Assembly: GCA_021397845.1 (NCBI GenBank)
Contig: CM038053.1
Coordinates: forward strand, 88,907,157 to 88,971,156
DNA length: 64,000 nucleotides
Direction of reading: 5' to 3'
Origin: Areca catechu
Taxonomy: Eukaryota > Streptophyta > Magnoliopsida > Arecales > Arecaceae
Below the pieces are notes generated by a model, which ran no database searches, had not been told where the DNA came from, and saw only the letters and a program-made list of their open reading frames with translations. Every line of letters starts with the position of its first letter. The first letter of the stretch is position 1. A program made the translations under genes and the position numbers. Shown here piece by piece: positions 57,036-64,000 of the stretch.

Positions 57036-58748
57036 CCTTGCCCAAAGAATTAGGATTTTCTGGTTTTGTAATAAGGGTTGACTTGGTCAACTCAATTTTA
57101 GTCTTAAGTCTGTATTTCCCTGCAATTTAAATTTTGTTGAGTCATGTTGACTCAGTACAAATCCTAGTAGTGGTCTAGGTCTTCTCCAGGTTGGTGCCAC
57201 TTTTTTTTCAGTCAAGTCAAGGTCCAGGGTGCCACATTTTTTTCTCCCAGGCCCAAGAAAGTGGGTGCCACACTCCCAGCCACACGCTAGAGTCCAGGAG
57301 GCGCCATATCTCCATCCAGTGTCTTTGGTCCCTACACCACAAGAAGTAAGTTCCTTTTTTTTTCTTGCACCACTTGGGAGAGAAATCCATCAAGATACCT
57401 CAATCCAAGGAGGAGCCAATTACTTTCCAGATAAACCCAAGCCAGGATGGCAAGAATTTTTCTTGAAGATAGGATCAAGGAGGTGCCCCACAATGTTCCA
57501 TAAAAATCCAAGTTATAAAAGGGAAAAGAGCATGTCTTAGGGAGGAATTCAAGGAGGTTCCCAAAAGTTTCCAAAAGTACCAAAGCCATGAAAGGAAGAA
57601 GCCTAAACTTGTGGAGCAAGACTAGGAGGTGTCCAAATGAGCCGAACCATGAAGGAAAAATCCTTGATTCATGGAGAGATACTAGGAGACATCCCCATAA
57701 CCTGCCATTTGGAGCTGATTTTCAAGTTTTCTTGGAGTTTTTGGGCTGCCCACTCCTGGAAGGAGTCTTGGGAAGAGAATTTGATGCCTAAGGTGGGGTT
57801 AGTCCTATTAGTCCCACATGGGAAATGTATAAAATTTTATTTCTTTGTTTTGTCTATATATTCAACTCTATGTAACTCTTGAATTTAATGATGAATGAAA
57901 TCAATTTCTGTGTGAGCAACTCTGTGTTTCTCTCTTCCACACTTGTATTCAGGTGTTGAGCTCCGTGAGGGAGTAAATCCTGGTTCCCTAGGAATCTTGA
58001 GGAGGTGTGAGATCTCCAACCCTAAAATCCTACCAAAACCCTAGGTTAGTCACTTCAATTCCAAACCCTTGCCGCCCATCATCTTCTTCATTCCACCAAT
58101 CATCCAAACCCTAATCTACCTCATCATCTCACGGCCCCTCTCTTCCAAGTAGAGGACGACCACCAGCATCCGTGTCCAGATCAGCTACTTCGAATACAAA
58201 GCAAATCCCAGAGGAAGTCAGATCAGCATCCAGGAGTATCAGGATTTTAGCAACATCAATTTCAAGTTCTTCTTATCTGGTAAATCCTTTCTTTGAGTAT
58301 CTGGTTCCTTAACTTGTTCTTCTTCTTTTCCAGATCCTGAGTTCAGGAGAAGCCAACTCTGCCGAAGGACCAGTATTGGAGGATCCATTGTGAAGATATC
58401 CGAATTCGAGGATCCAACAATCTGCTCGAGAGAGTCCTTCCACCAAACTCTGTGAAGATCACTTCTTGGTACATAACCCTTCCCTTCTCTTTAGTTCTGT
58501 CCTATTGAAAGTTTAGAGCGAAACCTTAGGTCTGGGAGTTTCTCAACCCCCAGCGATCCTTTACTTTTGATCTACTCTGATAATCTAGTTTCTTTGAATT
58601 GTGCTTTCAATTATTATATAGTTTCTTTCAATTTAGTTTAACTTTCCTTTGAGTCTAAGCCGACTACTGAAAATATTAAAAAAAAGAAAAAAAAAGAATT
58701 AGTCTTAATTTTACTTTTGCATCGCATCATCTCTTTTGTTCTGCATCA
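56978..58748 (+). repeat. 3' LTR of E
   Basis: 1771 bp, tip TGGTGCGGGCACTA. Palindrome TGAGTCATGTTGACTCA at 57138-57154, broken by one change in the 5' copy. Confidence 0.95.
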
Positions 58749-59475
58749 AGCTCCAACGAGTTCAATAAAAATTCCTACGATAGGAATGCATAGTCGAGTC
58801 TGTTAGGTGTTAGTTTGAGTCTTTGCATCACCTGTTAGGAGTTTGCATGTGCCCAGCATGTTCACCACTTGCACTAATTTCGAAAGAAACTGGCTAATTC
58901 CTGAAGAAGGGCCAAGGAATTTGATGTAGTAGATTCTATCTTGGTTAGGCTTAGGCCTAAAAGAGAAGCTTTATGCTCATGGAGCTGGACCTTTTTAAAG
59001 TGATAGAGAGGGTTCGACCAAATGCCTATGTATTAGATTTGCCTCCGAATTTGGACATTAGTTCTACCTTCAATATCGTTGACCTGGTTGAGTATAGGGA
59101 ACCGGCAGTGATACCCAGTGAGGCCTTTGGACCTACTCTTTCCATTATGAGTGACCCTAACTCAGAGTGTCCACCAATAAATTAGCATGAGAGAGGAGAA
59201 CGAATCGAGCGTATCCTGGATGATCAAGCCCTAACGACCCAGGGCCACAACAGTCATCAATGCTACCTGGTCCGATGGCAAGGTCGGCCAGAGTAAGACG
59301 GTTCATGGATTTCTCGAGAGGACTTGCAACACCTCAACCTAGACCTCCTTGAGAGATATGTGAGCCATCCTGACCTTCACCTGACAGGGTCGAGTTCCTT
59401 CCACCCCGGGAGAATTTATGGGGACACCAGAGGCACTATAATAAGACAGAGGCTTCTCACCCCTCTGTGGATTAC
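58749..59475 (+). pseudogene. D: integrase C-terminus and chromodomain remnant
   Basis: Reads VIERVRPNAYVLDLPPNLDI, FNIVDLVEYREPAVIPSEAF, then a chromodomain RILDDQALTTQGHN...CYLVRWQGRPE with stops near 59185 and 59297. The tail again enters the LTR. It is closely similar to the F remnant. Confidence 0.8.
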
Positions 59476-60875
59476 TTAGTCGCATTTGAGTCTATTTGTA
59501 ATAAAGGCTTAGTCCATTTGAGTTGTCTTTTTCTTACTTGAGTCCTGTACTAGTCAGCTCATGTTGAGCTAGTTTTCTTTCTGAGTCATGTATGTAGCAT
59601 TTGATCCATACCATTAGGATTTTGGATCAATCGGTTATGTTAGCTCATGTTGAGCTAATCATATTCCGAGTCTTGTAATCATGTCCAGTTATATTGAGTC
59701 TATTTGAGTCAAGCCCAGTCATCAAGCATGTGAAGTCAAGCAGCCGCATGGAAGCATGTGAAGGACACACCCAGCATGCCACCTCAGCAGCCGCATGGAG
59801 CCCAGTCACACCCTGGATTGTGCCACCTATGATTACTTGGAGGAACATGAAGTTGGCCCATGCATGAAGAGTTGATGACCACACGCCAGCACACCCCTTC
59901 CACACCCCAAGCACACCAGCTCCACATGCCAGTATGACAAGAAGGAAAGTCAAAATGGATAAACATGAATCCCTTGATTCATGCCAGCTTGCTTAGGAAA
60001 GAAGTGGTCCCCCCCTTTGGATGTCCACTACCTACCTTGTTTGGAGGGATTTTGTATGGCATGAGAGTATTTTCTTCCATCTATTTAGCCCCACACTTTA
60101 GGAAGAAAGTGGGAGAGTGATTTCTTCCAAGTATTCAGCCCCACACTTTAGGATGAAAGTGGTCACCCATTATTTTCCTTATTTTCTTTTGCTTGGGCCC
60201 TAAGTCTCATGACTCTATATAAGGGACCCCTTGTATGAAAATTTAATAATTTTTCATGAAATAAAATTTGAATTGTCCAATTACTGTGTGCTACCTGCTG
60301 TATGCATGAAGGGATTCTGTGTGAGCCCTCTTCTCGGTGTTCTGCAACTGCTTCCAAAGACCATCCTGCTCTCCAAAACCCTAGCTGTCCTCTTCAAACA
60401 ACCACTTCCCCTTGCTGTTTTCCCTTGTTTTCTTTTTCTCTACTATGTTTTCTAACCCTTGGAAGGTCGTTTGCAGGTCCCTCAACTCCAACGAATCCAA
60501 TGACTCCAGTCGGGCTGTAATCGGACCACCGAGCAAAATGTCGGGTATCCGCGGGTCCTGGCTTGGTTTTCTAGGATGCATCCAGAGTGAGAGTGATCTC
60601 TTCACATACGTCTTGCACCAAGCGCTTGAACCATTGCTAGGTACACCCCCTCTACCACCAGTAGCCCTATTGTAGGTGAACTAGCCCAACCGAGGCTTCT
60701 CAGCCTCGGCAGTCATTTTTTATTATTTTTAGGTCTTATTATTCATGCTTTAGTTTCTTATTTTTCATATAGAACTCTTTACATCAATACTTGGTCTGAT
60801 CTTCGGGATTAATCATACAACTTAACATTAAAAATACAAAAAAATACTTCCATGCATATATATAGTTTCGCATCA
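59416..60875 (+). repeat. 3' LTR of D
   Basis: 1460 bp. The first bases are TTATGGGGACACC where the 5' copy has TGGTGGGGACACC. Palindromes TTAGCTCATGTTGAGCTAA (59640-59658) and a related copy (59555-59572). It contains the intact version of the sequence into which B inserted in the 5' LTR (59524-59540). Confidence 0.9.
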
Positions 60876-60880
60876 TAGCC

Positions 60881-61505
60881 ATACCCAGACAGTAACCGAC
60901 ATAAAGTTAGCTGACCATGTAGTGGAAGAGTAGTTAGAGGAAGAGAACCCTGATACTGCTATTAGAGTTTTACCTGAGGAGATACTAAAAGAAAGCCCAA
61001 CTATAGGGCCTAGTCCTTTGGTTTGTGAGCTAGAAGAATTTGTTAAGGACTTGATCTCCTTGAATCAGTATCCTCAGGATGAAATCATTCCATTGACCCC
61101 AATTGATCTCTTTCATGAAATTAATGATCCATTCTTCCATAATGCAGATCCTATAGGAATACCCCAAACCCATAAGGTAAACCTCATTAGTCTAGGACTA
61201 ATTCCAGACACCCCTTCTTACATCCTACTCTACCCGATTAACCCCGAACCCTTTGCTTACGTCCTACCCCATCAGACTAACCCTGAACCCACTTCTTATT
61301 TTCTACCCTTTTCTAAAACTTCTCCTAATTTTCTTACTATTAGATTACATTTTATAGAAGTTCGAATGTTGCATTCATTTGTTGAGTTTATCATGTTTGC
61401 ATCTTACTTTAGGAGTACCTTATGGTGCCTTGTAGGAGTACATAGTAAATTCTCATATGCATGCCATGCTAGGGTCAAACCTAAAGAGTCTATAGTGTGT
61501 TAGGT
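60881..61505 (+). pseudogene. G: acidic linker and triad-less integrase remnant
   Basis: Continues G after D: DIKLADHVVEE, a stop near 60932, LEEENPDTAIRVLPEEILKE, then a 161-residue open stretch with DLISLNQYPQDE, NLISLGLIPDTPSYILLYP, SYFLPFSKTSPNFLTIRLHF and IMFASYFRSTLWCLVGVHSK. It aligns along its length with the C-terminal third of the F protein, and its last part with the B integrase core without catalytic acids. Ends at TAG near 61503. Confidence 0.8.
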
Positions 61506-62188
61506 TAGACCCAAAGAGTTCAATAAATTTTCTTTGACATGAAGTTTACTCGAGTCTATTAGGAGTTAGTCTTGAGTCCGATAAATTTACAACCCTGATT
61601 CATCGATCCACACATGCACTGAACTCTGCACAGCATTTGCATCATGATATTAGTCAAAAGTTAAATAAAAGTAATGGACTAAATAACAACTTGGCTAATT
61701 CCCGAAATAGAGATAAAGAATTTTCTGCAAAGGATTATGTAATTGTAAAGAAGTTTTTTGCTAGCAAAACTAGCCCATTCAAACTAATGAAGAGTAGTGG
61801 ACTAAATGCCTATGTGTGTGAGATGCTACAAAATTTAGGTATTTGCCCAACCTTCAACCTTTCACACCTTATGGAGCATAGGGAGCCAACAGTGATACCT
61901 AGTGAGCACCTTAAACCAATTCCTTCCTTTGTGAGTGAACCGATCCTAGAGTGTCTACATACAATTTGGCCAATAAGTGAGAAAAGGAGTGAGCGAATCA
62001 TGGATGATCAAGCCATCAGTACCCGAGATGAAGGTTATCAAAGTTATTTGGTCATATGGCAAGGTCAACCAGAATCTGAGAATTTGTGGAGCACTGGTGA
62101 GGATCTGCCGCGCCTCAACCCAGACCCTCCTTGAGTAGCAAAATTGACCTTACTCGATGGGATCGAGTTCCTCCCGCCTCGGGAGAAT
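61506..62188 (+). pseudogene. G: integrase C-terminus and chromodomain
   Basis: An open 165-residue segment (61637-62134) starts at an internal Met: NLANSRNRDKEFSAKDYVIV, SGLNAYVCEML, FNLSHLMEHREPTVIPSEHL, then a chromodomain (IMDDQAISTRDEGYQSYLVI, WQGQPESENLW). It lost about 15 residues in the barrel compared with B. Then come the hairpins and purine run GGGAGAA before the LTR. Confidence 0.8.
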
Positions 62189-63760
62189 TGGTCGGGACAC
62201 CAGGATCAGACACAGATCACTGGGTTCCATATGGTTTGTTGATTAGGGATTTTTTTAGAATCTTAGTCATGTGTCATAATTTTGTAAGTAAGATTGAGTC
62301 CTATAATAAGTTGAGACTAGTTGATTTGTCTAAACCTAGTCCAGTCTATTGAGTCTTCTTGTATTTAAGTATGAGTCCAGTGAGAGTCCAGTTTTTGTAC
62401 AAGAGGAGAGCATACCCTATTTTGGAGTTTCACTAGGCCTCATCCAGGAGCCAGAGGTCTTAACATTAGCCAATTGGACCTTGTATGCCATCCTAGGGTC
62501 CAAGATTCCTGCAAGATGCCTAGATGCCCTCTAGATGCTTTTCAGATGTCCAGATTCCCTCCAGATGCCAGAGTATATTCTCAGACCAGATCACATCATG
62601 AATCCAGAAGTCCATCTGCACTACAGACCAAGAGAAATCAGCTCAGGCACTAGGCCCAAGCCCTTAAGAACCAAGATCCTATATATATTCTATTTAGAAC
62701 AAAGATAACTGGAATATTCTTACTCCAAGTGTCCCAAGCCTCCAGGGCCCAAAGCCAATGCACCCAACCCATCCTTGGCCACCCCTTGCTGCCCTTCATG
62801 AAGCCCAATATGTCCTTGAGGTTGACTTGGTCCAAGCTAAGAAGAAGAATTCAAGTGGAAGGAGGAAATCAAGTTCTTATTCTAGTCAACCTTGTAATCC
62901 TAGTTTTAGGTTTTTTTTATAGTCATTCTCCCACTTAAATTATGTAAACCTATTCTAACTAGGAGAAGACTTGTAATCCCTTTAGGAGAGGGCATGGGAC
63001 TCTATAAATACCCCACCCCTCTTCCTCTTGTAATCAATCAACTCTTATAAATTAAACTCTACTAAATTATTTTTAAGACTGGTGTTCTTGTGTTTTTGTT
63101 TTTGGGTTCTAGTTTTTGTTCTCTTGTGTTGGCCGACCTCTATCACTGCAATCCTCCACACCCCTAGCAGCAAATCAGATCTCCAAGCATCAGCCATGCC
63201 CAAGAAAAGTAGCCTTGAAGATGCCTAAATCAAGAGCTCTTTCTGCTTCCTTGCTACCAGCCCTTCTTCCCCTAATCCCTTTCTTTTTACTTCATCTTAT
63301 TATTCCCTATTTATTTCTTTATTTCATGCCTAACATTGATGTTTTGCAGATCCCCGAGGTGTTTTCCCCTCCCTAGAGGAGGCTTTCTTTGCTTTCAAAT
63401 GGGATCCAGATCACCTTCATATTATGAAACCAAAGGCTTGTTCTTCCAGGCACCATCTAGAGGTGAGAGATCTCTTCATCGAAGAAACTACAATCACTAC
63501 CTGGTAGAAGCCTTTGCCCTCCTTTATTATGATATGATAATAGGTACACTATCCTAAGCTAGGAGTTTCTCAATTCTCGGGTCCTGGCTTATTATTATTC
63601 TGAATAAGTTATCTTGCGGGTATGTTAGTTTCTAGCATTAGTAGTCTTTATACTGATTCTTTCTTATTTTGGGTCTTTAGCTACTGAATTAATGTCTAAA
63701 AAAATACAAAAAAAAATTTGATTAACTATTTTTCATTAGTCCTATGTTCATCTCGCATCA
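62189..63760 (+). repeat. 3' LTR of G
   Basis: 1572 bp, from TGGTCGGGACACCA to TCTCGCATCA. The body is unlike the LTRs of B, D or E, although tips and neighbouring signals match. Small ORFs inside are chance. Confidence 0.85.
63001..63010 (+). promoter_or_regulatory. TATA box of the G LTR
   Basis: TCTATAAATA, followed by CCCCACCCC. Confidence 0.65.
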
Positions 63761-64000
63761 TAAGGTAGACCAAAGGAAAGAGCTAGGAAAAAATCCAAGG
63801 GCAGATCTCAGTCTCGGAACCATAAGAACTTGAAATGCTTTAAGTATCATCAGCTTGGGCATATCAAAAAGCATTGTCCTTTTTGAAAGACAGAAAAGGG
63901 AAGAGTCAACACAGGTGGTGCAAATGTATCAGATGGTAATAGAGGAGATGTACTGATTGTATCAGATGGATCAATAGATTGGGATAATACCTGGATTTTT
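63761..64000 (+). pseudogene. Ty1/copia gag zinc knuckle to start of protease, interrupted by G
   Basis: Reads ERARKKSKGRSQSRNHKNLK, then a knuckle CFKYHQLGHIKKHC in which the second Cys is Tyr, a stop at about 63884, then VSDGSIDWDNTWIF at the window edge. In copia elements the next residues form the protease active site. It is the outermost element visible. Its left part is not in the window. The stop and lost Cys suggest decay. Confidence 0.8.

Larger units (their letters stand above)
51709..58748 (+). mobile_element. Non-autonomous chromovirus E (7.04 kb)
   Basis: LTRs 51709-53476 and 56978-58748, perfect duplication AGCTC (51704-51708 and 58749-58753). Same structure as H, in opposite orientation, and more decayed (stop and frameshift in gag, stops in the integrase remnant). 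It lies inside D between the integrase remnant and the chromodomain. Confidence 0.95.
29316..60875 (+). mobile_element. Non-autonomous chromovirus D, host of B and E
   Basis: The 5' LTR starts TGGTGGGGACACC at 29316 and is cut by B at 29429. It resumes at 47592 and ends at 48929. The 3' LTR is 59416-60875. The target duplication TAGCC is perfect (29311-29315 and 60876-60880). Without B, E and the junction duplication, D is about 6.35 kb. It carries a capsid-bearing gag ORF, a triad-less integrase remnant and a chromodomain tail, but no protease or RT. Confidence 0.9.
28861..63760 (+). mobile_element. Chromovirus relative G, outer host of T and D
   Basis: Visible parts are 28861-29315 and 60881-63760. 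The coding parts resemble F and D. D sits between them with a TAGCC duplication that restores a continuous G sequence. The left end (gag start, 5' LTR) is not visible and probably lies left of T, outside the window. The 3' LTR is 62189-63760. To its right the sequence is copia gag, so G itself was inserted in a copia element. Confidence 0.75.

Overview
The window is flowering-plant intergenic heterochromatin made almost entirely of nested LTR retrotransposons. I see no host gene, tRNA, rRNA or CRISPR array. The plant assignment rests on initiator-Met-tRNA primer sites (TGGTATCAGAGCC), chromodomain Ty3/gypsy polyproteins, a Tat-type element with an antisense ORF, and a Ty1/copia zinc knuckle. 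I cannot name the species. Letters for elements (K, S, M, T, H, F, G, D, B, C, E) are labels of mine.

Layout: copia gag (63761-64000) holds G (chromovirus relative, + strand, 3' LTR 62189-63760). G holds T (Tat lineage, +, 7858 to about 28860) and D (29316-60875, TSD TAGCC). T is entered by K (+; only its pol end and 3' LTR are present, 529-7855), H (-, 13052-19902) and F (-, 20263-26624, TSD AAGAC). K's LTR is split by a solo LTR S (1426-3273, TSD CCGGC) and by M (3436-6934), an element with two 1.7-kb LTRs and only 83 bp between them. D holds B (+, 29430-47307, TSD GTCTT) and E (+, 51709-58748, TSD AGCTC). B's RNase H is split by C (-, 34813-43691, TSD CCCAG), a member of the same family in the opposite orientation.

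How they work together: B and C are (decayed) autonomous chromoviruses with gag, protease, RT, RNase H, integrase and chromodomain. D, E, F, G and H have lost protease, RT and RNase H, but keep an in-frame remnant of the integrase core in which the catalytic residues are gone. All share cis-acting signals with B and C: primer site, a hairpin-rich leader, a double hairpin before the polypurine tract and a palindromic LTR tip. This looks like a group of non-autonomous families mobilised in trans by one chromovirus. Two copies have notable open ORFs: F (617 aa) and H (450 aa).

The most unusual structures are: M, which has almost no internal domain; a 31-bp LTR-end extension in H and S that carries a second primer-binding site; the integrase-like domain without its catalytic residues shared by five copies; the conserved hairpin series at the internal/3' LTR border; and a duplicated junction with filler DNA at 47308-47586.
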